DNA from: JBPOFM01 sp041391925
Lineage (GTDB): Bacteria > Bacteroidota > Bacteroidia > Flavobacteriales > Flavobacteriaceae
Length of the DNA stretch: 64,000 nt
Reading direction: 5' to 3'
Assembly: GCA_041391925.1 (NCBI GenBank)
Contig: JAWKNA010000004.1
Location: 124,001 to 188,000 of the forward strand
Shown here in pieces: positions 35,264 through 43,921 of the stretch; position 1 is the stretch's first letter; each line of letters starts with the position of its first letter. A program made the translations under genes and the position numbers. The notes under the pieces are model-generated. The model did not search any database and had not been told where the DNA came from. It saw only the letters and a program-made list of their open reading frames with translations.

Positions 35264-36307
35264 ATGATGAAACTAAGAACAACGAGTCGAGAATCAAAAG
35301 CCAGAATGCATCCATTTTTTGTTTGGCGACCGCAAATATCTGTTTTGTGTACTATTCTATGTTTGTTTTCCTGTGAACAGGAACCAAAGAATATTGAGTT
35401 GGCAGGAGACGTTTTTGGGACAACATATTCAGTAAAATATTATTCAAACAAGAATGCAGATTACCAAAAGGAATTCAACCAGTTGTTTGAGGAAGTGAAT
35501 AATAGTATGTCCACTTACAAGTCTGATTCTGATATTTCAAAAATCAATCGAAATGAAACCGTTGATGTTGATAAACATTTTATAAACGTTTTTAACAAAT
35601 CCAAAGAAATTTACAGGCTTACAGAAGGTGCCTTTGACCCAACCATTGGAAAAATGGTCAATGCTTGGGATTTTGGTCCAGAAGGCAAGATAAAGAACTT
35701 GGATAGTTTGAAGATAGATAGCCTGATGCGTTCAGTTGGTTTTAACAGGGTTGGGTTAAAAAGCAATAAAATCATTAAAGAGCCAAATGCATTTATCGAT
35801 TTCAATGCCATTGCCAAAGGCTACGGTGTGGATGTAATAGGTAAATTTTTGGAAAGCCAAAAAATTGAAAACTATATTGTGGAGATTGGAGGCGAAATTA
35901 GGTGTAGAGGGATGAATATCGAAAAGCAACAGCCTTGGAAGGTAGGGGTAGAGATGCCCCATTTTGATGGAACACAGTCCATCATGAAAGCCATTTCAAT
36001 GCATGACGAAGCCATGGCGACTTCAGGGACCTATAGAAAATTCAAGACGGACGAACAAGGAAACAGATATTCCCATATTATAGATACTAAAACGGGCTAT
36101 CCCAGCAAGACCAATTTATTGAGCATATCTGTCATTGCAGAAGATTGCATGACAGCTGATGGTTTTGCCACTGCCTTTAAGGCAATGGGAATAGACAAGA
36201 CACGTTCCTTTTTATCTACACATCCTGAACTAAAAGTTTTTTTGATTTTTGAAAATGATAAACAGGAATTTGAAACACTGTCTTTAAACGGATTTCCCAA
36301 AGATTAA
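35264..36307 (+). CDS. apbE: FAD:protein FMN transferase ApbE (lipoprotein)
   Basis: ApbE splits FAD and attaches FMN to Thr of NqrB and NqrC outside the cytoplasm. The product (347 residues) has the conserved VFGTTYSVKYY, NNSMSTYKSDSDISKIN, DFNAIAKGYGVDVI, EIGGEIRCRG and SHIIDTKTGYPS; the DGFATAFKAMG metal site is near the end. A lipobox-like LFSC precedes the domain, so it is probably membrane-anchored. The stretch before the signal is odd: a second ATG at 35306 would start directly at the signal peptide and may be the true start. Confidence 0.95.
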   Translation: MMKLRTTSRESKARMHPFFVWRPQISVLCTILCLFSCEQEPKNIELAGDVFGTTYSVKYYSNKNADYQKEFNQLFEEVNNSMSTYKSDSDISKINRNETVDVDKHFINVFNKSKEIYRLTEGAFDPTIGKMVNAWDFGPEGKIKNLDSLKIDSLMRSVGFNRVGLKSNKIIKEPNAFIDFNAIAKGYGVDVIGKFLESQKIENYIVEIGGEIRCRGMNIEKQQPWKVGVEMPHFDGTQSIMKAISMHDEAMATSGTYRKFKTDEQGNRYSHIIDTKTGYPSKTNLLSISVIAEDCMTADGFATAFKAMGIDKTRSFLSTHPELKVFLIFENDKQEFETLSLNGFPKD

Positions 36308-36326
36308 AATTCCTGTGAAAGTGGAA

Positions 36327-37109
36327 TCATTTTCTGACTACAGGTATAATTTCCCCTTTTGCCAAGCAATATTTTATAATATCTTCACTAGACATTGTCG
36401 CTGTATAATCCACTTCTTCAACTTTAAATCTTATGGAACGCAGTTTGTCAAAATAATCACGGCCATAAATTCTAACATGGTCATATTGCCCAAAAATTTT
36501 GGCACGCTCTTTATGGTCTGTAATTGAGTTATCCTCAAATGTTTTTTCTCGGTTAAGCTCCTGAGGAATTTGAAAAACCCCAAAACCACCCGGTTTCATA
36601 ACACGATAGAGTTCCTGCATCGCTTTTATATCATTGGGAATATGCTCCAACACATGATTGCATAATATGATATCAAACTCATTATCCTTGAAAGGAAGAT
36701 TGCAGATATCTGCTTTTACGTCTGCTAATGGAGAATTTAAATCAGTAGTGATATAATCTAGATTTTTCATTTTCAGGAAACGGTGGTAAAATGCCTGTTC
36801 AGGTGCAAAATGAAGGACTTTTTTTGGAGATGTAAAAAAATCTGTTTCGTTCTGAAGGTATAACCACAGCAAACGATGGCGCTCTAGTGAAAGTGTGGAA
36901 GGAGACAAAACGTTATTACGCTGTTTCCCATATCCATAAGGTAAAAAAGACTTAAAGCTTTTACCATCAATTGGGTCTGTGAATTTATTGCCTTTTAAAA
37001 TGAAAGCTAAAATAGGACGCGCCACATAACTCAATCTAATAAGAATGGGTCTAGGTACTTTATTTAAGACTATTTTAAATAGTTTTTTCAAACCAAATAG
37101 TTTACACAA
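36327..37109 (-). CDS. Class I SAM-dependent methyltransferase
   Basis: A 260-residue methyltransferase. The SAM fold is shown by VLHFAPEQAF, DIILCNHVLEHIPND and LYRVMKPGGFGVFQIP; the HFAPE motif in place of the usual D/E-x-G-x-G is typical of a subset found near polysaccharide genes. The substrate is unknown. No ATG fits: the frame starts with TTG at 37109, and a second TTG at 37091 would give MKKLFKIVLN. It overlaps the upstream DUF3050 gene by 8 bp. Confidence 0.8.
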   Translation of the reverse strand: MCKLFGLKKLFKIVLNKVPRPILIRLSYVARPILAFILKGNKFTDPIDGKSFKSFLPYGYGKQRNNVLSPSTLSLERHRLLWLYLQNETDFFTSPKKVLHFAPEQAFYHRFLKMKNLDYITTDLNSPLADVKADICNLPFKDNEFDIILCNHVLEHIPNDIKAMQELYRVMKPGGFGVFQIPQELNREKTFEDNSITDHKERAKIFGQYDHVRIYGRDYFDKLRSIRFKVEEVDYTATMSSEDIIKYCLAKGEIIPVVRK

Positions 37110-37887
37110 CTGAAACTTTAGATTCTATCAATTCAGAAATGTGATCCCATAGTGCAATGCGTTGTTGAAGTGCACTTTTTGCAACATTAATGACGTCTTT
37201 CCATTTAGTTTGATCGCTTCCACAGAGTTCCTCAATCATTTTAAGGGATAATGGACCATGTTCATCTCCATCTAATTCGATATGTCTATTGAGATAGTAA
37301 GTCAATTTTGAATAAGAAGTGGCCTCATTTTTGGCTTCTGACTGACTTATGATTTGAAGAAACATATCAGGAATAACATCTTCTCTACCAAATGTAAATG
37401 CTGAAGCAATTTTATGCGCTTGATGGCTAGAAATTATTTCAAATGAAAACTTTACAAATTTCTGTGTTGGTTCATTTACATTTGATACATTCAAAGCACT
37501 TTCAATGGAATCACCGTTTTTGATATAATTCAAAAAAGTTTCAATTTGAAGTGTATTTGCACCAATTTGAACCATAGCATCCAAATACATTTCATAATGG
37601 CTTTTTGGCTCACCCATTTCATTAATATCGCTTTCTTCTCCTAAAACAATCTCATTGATAAAACGTGCTGTAGCTGGATTTGCCACAGGTATCCATGGCA
37701 ATTGTGTAGTTGTAAGTTGATTTTGCAATGCCTTAAGTAAAGACATAAAGTCCCAAACCGCAAAAACATGTTGCTCCATGAATAGTTGAATATCTTCAAT
37801 GGATGATAAGTGCTTATATAATTGATGATTTTTGAGCTGTTCCCTTAAAGGTTTTAACTCTTGCCCAATACTTTCGATTGTGTACAT
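37102..37887 (-). CDS. DUF3050 protein (haem-oxygenase-like fold)
   Basis: A 261-residue, mostly helical soluble protein that matches DUF3050 as I know it: HVFAVWDFMSLLKALQ, RFINEIVLGEESD, SHYEMYLDAM, FTFGREDVIPDMF and HIELDGDEHGPLS. The spaced His, Glu and Asp residues (HVFAVWDF, LGEESD, DGDEHGP) would suit a di-metal site of the haem-oxygenase-like oxidase type, but function is unproven. It lies 9 bp after map and overlaps the methyltransferase gene, so it belongs to the same operon. Confidence 0.82.
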   Translation of the reverse strand: MYTIESIGQELKPLREQLKNHQLYKHLSSIEDIQLFMEQHVFAVWDFMSLLKALQNQLTTTQLPWIPVANPATARFINEIVLGEESDINEMGEPKSHYEMYLDAMVQIGANTLQIETFLNYIKNGDSIESALNVSNVNEPTQKFVKFSFEIISSHQAHKIASAFTFGREDVIPDMFLQIISQSEAKNEATSYSKLTYYLNRHIELDGDEHGPLSLKMIEELCGSDQTKWKDVINVAKSALQQRIALWDHISELIESKVSVV

Positions 37888-37896
37888 AAGTTAAAT

Positions 37897-38715
37897 TTAG
37901 ATGACCAAAGCTTTTTGCCTGAACTCATTTTCCTCATAAGATTCAATTTCCAATGCTTCGTATATATAAGCAAATGTCGATAAGATTTCTGGCTTACCCT
38001 CTATAATTGCAACATCATGCTCAAAATGAGCACTTGGTTTTCCATCTTGGGTGATAATGGTCCAACCGTCATTAAGTTGTTTTACTTTATGGGTTCCCAT
38101 GTTTATCATTGGCTCTATTGCTACGACCATGCCTTCGACGAATTTTTTGCCACGACCACGTTTGCCATAATTTGGCATTTCTGGATCTTCATGCATTTTT
38201 TCCCCCAAACCGTGTCCAACCAATTCTCTTACGACTCCATAACCTTGAGCTTCACAATAATTTTGAATGGCATAACCCACATCGCCAACTCTATTTCCAA
38301 TTTTGAGTTCACGAATTCCGATATAAAGTGATTCTTTGGTAATTTGAAGTAATTTTTTTGTTTCGGAATCCACTTCACCTATTTCAAACGTGTAGGCATG
38401 ATCGCCATAAAATCCATTTTTTAGTGCACCGCAATCAATCGAAACTATATCGCCTTCCTTTAATGGAACATCCGTTGGAAGCCCATGAACAACTGCTTCA
38501 TTAGTGCTGCACAGTAGAGTAGATGGGCAATCGTACAAACCCAGAAAACCAGGGAGGGCACCTTGCTCACGGATGAATTCTTCCGCTAGTTTATCCAATT
38601 TGGAAGTTGTGACACCGACTTTTACCTCTTTGGCTAACATTCCCAATGTTTTGGAAACCACCAAGGCACTTTCGCGCATCAATTCAATTTCTTCACGTGT
38701 TTTTTGTATGATCAT
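37897..38715 (-). CDS. map: Methionine aminopeptidase, type I
   Basis: A 272-residue cytoplasmic enzyme that removes the initiator Met from new proteins. The five metal ligands are visible: Asp in SIDCGALKNGFYGDHAYTF (two), His in VGHGLGEKMHEDPEMPNYG, Glu in VAIEPMINMG and Glu in FEHDVAIIEG. No N-terminal zinc finger is present, as in type Ia. It starts 1 bp after the upstream HAD gene. Confidence 0.96.
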   Translation of the reverse strand: MIIQKTREEIELMRESALVVSKTLGMLAKEVKVGVTTSKLDKLAEEFIREQGALPGFLGLYDCPSTLLCSTNEAVVHGLPTDVPLKEGDIVSIDCGALKNGFYGDHAYTFEIGEVDSETKKLLQITKESLYIGIRELKIGNRVGDVGYAIQNYCEAQGYGVVRELVGHGLGEKMHEDPEMPNYGKRGRGKKFVEGMVVAIEPMINMGTHKVKQLNDGWTIITQDGKPSAHFEHDVAIIEGKPEILSTFAYIYEALEIESYEENEFRQKALVI

Positions 38716-38716
38716 T

Positions 38717-39130
38717 TTATGATTTTAAAAATGAAAATAAACCACCTTTTTTCTTGAATGCTGCCGGATCAGGTTCTTCTTTGGTAATCATTTGATAGAT
38801 TTCGCCCCAACCTAGTACACCTCCAATATTTCTGTCATCTATAAAAAGATCTGCATAGATTTTTCGGCTTTTAGTATAGTCGAATTGCTCTTCAGGAAAA
38901 CTTTTATTGACAGCATAGAAAACGATGCCATTATCTTCACAAAATTTTACAGCTTCATCCAGTTTTACACCACTTCTGTACGTCCACAATATCAAACGAT
39001 GACCATCTTCTTGAAGCTTTTTTAGGGTTTCAAATGCAAAGATTCGTGCTTTTCCTACTTTAGGGAATGCATCTTCTACGATGGTTCCATCAAAATCTAC
39101 AGCGATTATCAGTTTGTCGTGAAAGTTCAT
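38717..39130 (-). CDS. Small HAD-family phosphatase (BT_0820-like)
   Basis: A 137-residue minimal HAD hydrolase. Motif I is AVDFDGTIVED, the Thr/Ser motif LILWTYRSG, and motif IV LFIDDRNIGG. No cap domain is present, so it may act on a large or protein substrate. It resembles Bacteroides BT_0820. It is the first gene of the run to map, DUF3050 and the methyltransferase, with a TACTTTTG box 22 bp upstream. Confidence 0.85.
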   Translation of the reverse strand: MNFHDKLIIAVDFDGTIVEDAFPKVGKARIFAFETLKKLQEDGHRLILWTYRSGVKLDEAVKFCEDNGIVFYAVNKSFPEEQFDYTKSRKIYADLFIDDRNIGGVLGWGEIYQMITKEEPDPAAFKKKGGLFSFLKS

Positions 39131-39151
39131 CGATACATTTTTTTAGAAATG

Positions 39152-39159
39152 CAAAAGTA
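39152..39159 (-). promoter_or_regulatory. Candidate promoter -7 box for HAD-map-DUF3050 operon
   Basis: Minus-strand TACTTTTG matches TAnnTTTG, 22 bp before the ATG at 39130. It lies between that gene and the end of gpmI. Confidence 0.6.
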
Positions 39160-39181
39160 CAACAAATATATTTTTCTTGCA

Positions 39182-40702
39182 TTAATCAATCAGAGAGTGT
39201 TGGGTCATGATTTCTGGCTGTGGTATGCCAATCAATTTGAGAATGGTAGGAGCTAAATCGCCCAAGATACCGTCTTTAATACGTTTTAAATCCTTATCTA
39301 TCAAAATGATTGGAACAGGATTGGTGGTGTGAGCCGTATTGGGGGTCCCATCAGGATTTATCATGGTCTCGCAATTGCCATGATCGGCAATCAATAGGGT
39401 AGTATAGTTGTTTTCAAGTGCTGTATTGACAACATCTTTGACACAAATGTCAACGGCTTCACAGGCTTTGATTGCAGCTTCCATAACTCCTGTATGACCG
39501 ACCATATCACCATTGGCAAAGTTCAAACAAACAAAATCAACCTCACCTTTTTGGAGTTCAGGTAGCAATGCATCCCTCAATTCATATGCGCTCATTTCTG
39601 GCTGAAGGTCATAAGTAGCTACTTTTGGAGAATTACGAAGAATTCTGGTCTCGCCTTCGAAAGGCAATTCGCGTCCTCCTGAGAAGAAAAAAGTAACATG
39701 AGGGTATTTTTCGGTTTCTGCAATCCGGATTTGTTTTTTATGATATTTTTCCAAAACTTCCCCCAAGGTTTCTGTTAAATTGTCTTTTTCGAAAATGACA
39801 TGAATTCCTGTGAACATATCATCATAATTGGTCATAGTAACATAGTATAAATCCAATTTGTGCATGTTCTGCTCATGAAAATCATATTGAGACAATGCTT
39901 CCGTGAGTTGACGGCCTCTATCTGTTCTGAAATTAAAGAAAATCACTACATCACCATTTTTGATGGTAGCCACAGGATGATTAGTTGCATTCATCATCAC
40001 AATAGGTTTGATAAACTCGTCGGTCACATCATTTTCATAACTTTTCTCGATTGATGCTGTTGCATTTGTGGAATGCTCACCTATACCATTTACCAGAGAG
40101 TCATAGGCCAGCTTTATGCGTTCCCAGCGCTTATCTCTGTCCATGGCATAGTAACGGCCAGTAATGGTGGCCAACTTTGCATTAGTATTTTGTATATGCT
40201 CTTCCAGTTCGGTTACAAAACCAAAACCTGATTTAGGATCTACATCACGACCATCCGTAAAGGCATGAACAAAAACCTCTTTTAAGCCAAAATCTTCTGC
40301 AGCATCTAACAATCCGAACAAATGATTGATATGCGAATGCACGCCTCCATCACTCAACAAACCTAAAAAATGAATGGGTTTATTGTTTGTCTTGGCATAA
40401 TCAAAAGCATCCATAAGAGTCTTTTCCTTAGCAAGTGTATGGTTTTTTACTGCCAAATTTATTTTCGCCAAATCCTGATAGACGATTCGTCCAGCACCAA
40501 GGTTCATATGTCCAACTTCACTGTTACCCATTTGTCCCTCAGGCAAACCTACATTCAAACCATCAGTGCGTAAGGTGGCATGAGGAAATTTTTTATAAAG
40601 TGAATCAATAAAAGGTGTTTGGGCATTATCGATGGCAGACACTTTTGGGTCTGGTGACAAGCCCCAACCGTCAAGAATCATTAGAATGACTTTTTTGTTC
40701 AT
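39182..40702 (-). CDS. gpmI: 2,3-bisphosphoglycerate-independent phosphoglycerate mutase
   Basis: A 506-residue Mn2+-dependent glycolytic enzyme interconverting 3- and 2-phosphoglycerate. The metal and active-site motifs are LMILDGWGLS, MGNSEVGHMNLGAGR (nucleophile Ser), FTDGRDVDP, NFRTDRGRQL, NGDMVGHTG and IADHGNCE. The open frame extends 19 codons upstream, but MNKKVILMILDGWG at 40702 is the family start. The TATCTTTG box at 40723 supports it. Confidence 0.97.
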   Translation of the reverse strand: MNKKVILMILDGWGLSPDPKVSAIDNAQTPFIDSLYKKFPHATLRTDGLNVGLPEGQMGNSEVGHMNLGAGRIVYQDLAKINLAVKNHTLAKEKTLMDAFDYAKTNNKPIHFLGLLSDGGVHSHINHLFGLLDAAEDFGLKEVFVHAFTDGRDVDPKSGFGFVTELEEHIQNTNAKLATITGRYYAMDRDKRWERIKLAYDSLVNGIGEHSTNATASIEKSYENDVTDEFIKPIVMMNATNHPVATIKNGDVVIFFNFRTDRGRQLTEALSQYDFHEQNMHKLDLYYVTMTNYDDMFTGIHVIFEKDNLTETLGEVLEKYHKKQIRIAETEKYPHVTFFFSGGRELPFEGETRILRNSPKVATYDLQPEMSAYELRDALLPELQKGEVDFVCLNFANGDMVGHTGVMEAAIKACEAVDICVKDVVNTALENNYTTLLIADHGNCETMINPDGTPNTAHTTNPVPIILIDKDLKRIKDGILGDLAPTILKLIGIPQPEIMTQHSLID

Positions 40703-40722
40703 GAATGACAAATTTTGTATTT

Positions 40723-40730
40723 CAAAGATA
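40723..40730 (-). promoter_or_regulatory. Candidate promoter -7 box for gpmI
   Basis: Minus-strand TATCTTTG matches TAnnTTTG and lies 21 bp before the gpmI ATG at 40702. Confidence 0.6.
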
Positions 40731-40958
40731 AAGGTTAAAACAGGAAAATGAAATGACAAAATTGTTTTTATTATCTGTTGAATAGTTATTTGTGAACCAA
40801 TGGTTAAGACAAATCTTGATTTTATTCTGGAATTAACAATTTTGTACTCAAAAAGTTAAACAATTGTTATAAAATAATTTGTGGTGTAACAGTTAGAATT
40901 TTTAGTCGTCTCTTTACTATAATCAAAAAACAAATCAATTAATTTAAACTCATCAATC

Positions 40959-41345
40959 ATGAAAAAAACAGTCATCATTACCGCAATTGCATTAGGTTTT
41001 TCATTTGCAACCTTAAATGCTTCAACTTCATTGGTCACTTCTAATGCCTTGGAAGTTGTTAAACCAAATCCATCTGTTAGCCCTTTTTGTATGTCCATCG
41101 TAAAAGGCGACATTGATACGGTTAAAAAATTAATCGAATTGGGAGCGGATGTCAACCAAAAATCCAATGGAATGACACCAGCCATGTACGCAGCAAAATT
41201 CAACAAAGTTGAGATTTTAAAGCTTTTGGTCGAAAAAGGTGCTAATTTGAAGACAAAATCTGAACAAGGATTTAAGGCTATTAAGTATGCTGAATTGTCA
41301 AATGCAACTGAGGCATTGGCCTATTTGGAAGGTTTAGAATCTTAG
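40959..41345 (+). CDS. Small exported ankyrin-repeat protein
   Basis: A 128-residue protein with an N-terminal signal peptide (about 1-21, ATLNAS) and two to three ankyrin repeats: IVKGDIDTVKKLIELGADVN, then GMTPAMYAAKFNKVEILKLL and EKGANLKTKSEQGFKAIKYA. It is probably periplasmic and binds a protein partner. The neighbours give no hint. A terminator follows directly. Confidence 0.82.
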   Translation: MKKTVIITAIALGFSFATLNASTSLVTSNALEVVKPNPSVSPFCMSIVKGDIDTVKKLIELGADVNQKSNGMTPAMYAAKFNKVEILKLLVEKGANLKTKSEQGFKAIKYAELSNATEALAYLEGLES

Positions 41346-41368
41346 TGTGAAAACAAACCAAAAAAATT

Positions 41369-41406
41369 AAAAAAGCGTCTAATTATTTATTAAGACGCTT
41401 TTTTTT
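41369..41406. terminator. Bidirectional terminator between ankyrin gene and pepE
   Basis: An A/T-flanked stem (AAAAAGCGTCT / AGACGCTTTTT) with an AT loop of 10-14 bases. T-runs follow on both strands, so it can end both the ankyrin gene and convergent pepE. Confidence 0.85.
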
Positions 41407-41431
41407 ACTCTTGGCTGGAATTTAAGTATTG

Positions 41432-42139
41432 TTACTTTAAATGGATTAATTCTGTTCCAGATTCCACTTCGTAAGGCGCATTATTGTATTCAAAAATTCG
41501 GGCTTTTAAATTACCTTGAAGAATAATCGAATCGCCATTGACATTCAGCCAGCTGCCTTCTCTCAACCCAATAACTGGTTGGGTGTTGAATGCATGGAAT
41601 TCCTTGATTCTGGTTTCTCTGGTCTCTCCTTTGTGAGTGCTATTTGGCTCTGGATCGAGATAATGTGGATTGATATTGAACGGGACCAAGCCCAATGCTT
41701 TAAAACTTGGGGGATATACAATCGGCATATCATTGGTCGTGTTGATTGTCAATCCACAAATATTGCTTCCTGCGCTGGTGCCAAGATATGGTGTGCCATT
41801 GTTGATGACTTCCTTTAACGGATCAAGCAAATTATTTTTATAAAGCTGATTGACCAACACAAAGGTATTTCCACCTCCAGTAAAAATACCTTTAGCTTTT
41901 TTTATAGCTTCAATTGGATTATCAAATTCATGGATCCCCTTGACACTTTTTTCAATTTTTGCAAATGCTTCAGACGCCTTTTTTGTGTAATCGTCATGAC
42001 GGATGCCACTTGGCCTTGCATAAGGAAGGAACAAAATTTCAGTAGTATCTTTAAAAAACAGCTTTAAATCTTCCAAGAGATATTCTAAATAATCACTTCC
42101 ATGGATGGTTGAAGTACTTGCAATAAGAATATGTTTCAT
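41432..42139 (-). CDS. pepE: Dipeptidase E (peptidase S51)
   Basis: A 235-residue cytoplasmic serine peptidase that cuts Asp-X dipeptides. The nucleophile Ser is in YLGTSAGSNICG; FTGGGNTFVLVNQLY and FNINPHYLDP (His) are the other family motifs. The length matches the E. coli enzyme (229). It stands alone, convergent with the ankyrin gene. Confidence 0.92.
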   Translation of the reverse strand: MKHILIASTSTIHGSDYLEYLLEDLKLFFKDTTEILFLPYARPSGIRHDDYTKKASEAFAKIEKSVKGIHEFDNPIEAIKKAKGIFTGGGNTFVLVNQLYKNNLLDPLKEVINNGTPYLGTSAGSNICGLTINTTNDMPIVYPPSFKALGLVPFNINPHYLDPEPNSTHKGETRETRIKEFHAFNTQPVIGLREGSWLNVNGDSIILQGNLKARIFEYNNAPYEVESGTELIHLK

Positions 42140-42285
42140 ATTAAAGATAGTTGTGTAAGAGTTTTTAGTTCTGTTTTTTTTCGTAAATTTAAGTAATAAC
42201 TTGCTTTAACAAAAGTTTACGAACAGTTTGGGTTTTTCTTATGAAAAGATTGGGCTAATTTAGTTTGCTAACAAATCCATCAATT

Positions 42286-43104
42286 ATGAAGTTAAGATTA
42301 CTTTTAGTTTTATGTCTATCCACAACTATTCTCACATTTGCCCAAGAAATCAAACGTATCGAAATTTCCGGCAAAATAGTAGTAAATAGTGAAGATTTAG
42401 AAAATGTTACCATTTATAACACATCCTCAAACAAAATGGCATTGACAGATGAAAAAGGGAAGTTTAAAATCGATGTAGCTTTGAATGACAATCTTGAAGT
42501 TAGAGCTTTGCAATTTCAGGACTTCACCGTAACGATTGATAAAAACATAATCGCTTCTAAAAAAGCAACTATTTTTTTGGTGGAAAAAGTCAATAAACTT
42601 AACGAGGTCGTCATTTTGCCGTATGACCTTACGGGTAATTTGGTCGTGGATATGGAAAGCGTGAGAACCTTCAATCCGGATTTGGATGCCATTTATTTTG
42701 GTATTGGGGACATCAGTGCGTATGAATTTCCGGATGATTATCAATCTCAAGTCGAAAATATTGCTGCACGTGGACCAGGAAACGATATTAGATACCAAAT
42801 GGACGGGGTGGCTCTTATTGGAATGCTTTTAAAGCCCCTTTTCAAATCCAATAAGGAAAAAAAAGAAAAGAAAAATGCTGAAGTTTTAAACAGTCCTATG
42901 ACTGGATTGCGCGACTATTACAGTGCCCATTATATTGAGGATAATTTTCATATTCCCGAAGAAAGGGTTGATGAATTTGTCAATTATGTTGAAAACAACG
43001 GTCTAGATTATTCATTGATGCAAAAGGGCAAAGAAATGGAATTTCTCGAATTTTTAACCCAAAAAAGTAAGGATTTTCTAAAGACCAAAAATGGAAAAAA
43101 TTAA
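42286..43104 (+). CDS. Exported protein with carboxypeptidase-regulatory-like (CarbopepD_reg) domain, copy 1
   Basis: A 272-residue protein with a signal peptide (about 1-19, LTFAQ). Residues 20-110 form the beta-sandwich domain that usually begins TonB-dependent receptors (ISGKIVVNSEDLENVTIYN ... TDEKGKFKI ... LNEVVI), but no plug or barrel follows. The C-terminal half (VENIAARGPGNDIRYQMDGV and a helical end) is unlike a receptor. The next gene is a diverged copy of the N-terminal part and overlaps it by 14 bp. The start is the ATG at 42286. Confidence 0.75.
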   Translation: MKLRLLLVLCLSTTILTFAQEIKRIEISGKIVVNSEDLENVTIYNTSSNKMALTDEKGKFKIDVALNDNLEVRALQFQDFTVTIDKNIIASKKATIFLVEKVNKLNEVVILPYDLTGNLVVDMESVRTFNPDLDAIYFGIGDISAYEFPDDYQSQVENIAARGPGNDIRYQMDGVALIGMLLKPLFKSNKEKKEKKNAEVLNSPMTGLRDYYSAHYIEDNFHIPEERVDEFVNYVENNGLDYSLMQKGKEMEFLEFLTQKSKDFLKTKNGKN

Positions 43105-43867
43105 ATACTTCTATTTTATTTGTGGTCTTTTTTTTATTAGTGTTGCCAATTCTCAATCAGTCGAAATAAGAGGAAAGGTAATTGTAGATGATGACGACAT
43201 TGAAGGTATCCACGTAATCAATAAGACAGCTAGCAAGTTTACCATAACTAACTCTAACGGAGAATTCGTCATTCCGGCCAAACTGAATGATACGATTATT
43301 TTTTCTGCCATAAAATACAAGCCCAAAGAAATTATAATCAATTCTGAGATTCTAAAGATAAAAATGCTCAATGTCTACCTCACTGAATTGGTAAATTTAC
43401 TTGACGAAGTCATCGTGGGTAAAGTGTTGACCGGAAATTTACTCTCAGATGTAGAGAATTCCGAAGCAAAACGTGATATCGATTTTTATGATTTGGGAAT
43501 ACCAGGATATACAGGCAAACCTCTTACACAAAGTGAAAGGCGATATAACGAGGCTACAACTGGAGGTGGCATTGTGCCTTTGAACCCAATTTTGAATTAT
43601 TTTTCTGGCCGAACCAAAATGCTCAAAAATCAAATTAAAATTGAGAGATTGAACGACTGTTTGGAAAGCATAAAATCCAATTTATCACAGACATTTTTTG
43701 AGTATAATGAATTGGATGAAACCTACCGAGTTGAATTTTTCTATTATTGTTTGGAAGATGACGAGTTTTCAACTATTTGTCAAATAAAAAATGATATTAA
43801 AACTTTGGAATTTCTCAAAGAAAAATTACAGGATTATAAAGAAAACCTTCAGATAAAAAAAGACTGA
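43091..43867 (+). CDS. Exported protein with carboxypeptidase-regulatory-like domain, copy 2
   Basis: A 258-residue paralogue of the gene before it. It has a signal peptide (about 1-21, VANSQ) and the same domain order: EIRGKVIVDDDDIEGIHVIN, TNSNGEFVIPAKLNDTI, LLDEVIVGKVLTGNL. The second half again lacks plug and barrel. The overlap with copy 1 suggests coupled translation and perhaps a complex. Function is unknown. Confidence 0.75.
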   Translation: MEKIKYFYFICGLFFISVANSQSVEIRGKVIVDDDDIEGIHVINKTASKFTITNSNGEFVIPAKLNDTIIFSAIKYKPKEIIINSEILKIKMLNVYLTELVNLLDEVIVGKVLTGNLLSDVENSEAKRDIDFYDLGIPGYTGKPLTQSERRYNEATTGGGIVPLNPILNYFSGRTKMLKNQIKIERLNDCLESIKSNLSQTFFEYNELDETYRVEFFYYCLEDDEFSTICQIKNDIKTLEFLKEKLQDYKENLQIKKD

Positions 43868-43909
43868 TAAAAATTTTATAATTCAACCTTTAGTGAATAA
43901 ACAACTCCT

Positions 43910-43917
43910 TATATTTG
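43910..43917 (+). promoter_or_regulatory. Candidate promoter -7 box for tatA
   Basis: TATATTTG matches TAnnTTTG but ends only 4 bp before the proposed GTG start. If used, the tatA mRNA would be almost leaderless. Confidence 0.45.
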
Positions 43918-43921
43918 CATC

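Noticed and set aside
40856..41206. Minus-strand open frame of 116 codons opposite the ankyrin gene
   Set aside because: It is an antisense frame of a gene with signal peptide and clear ankyrin repeats; its own sequence has no family features.
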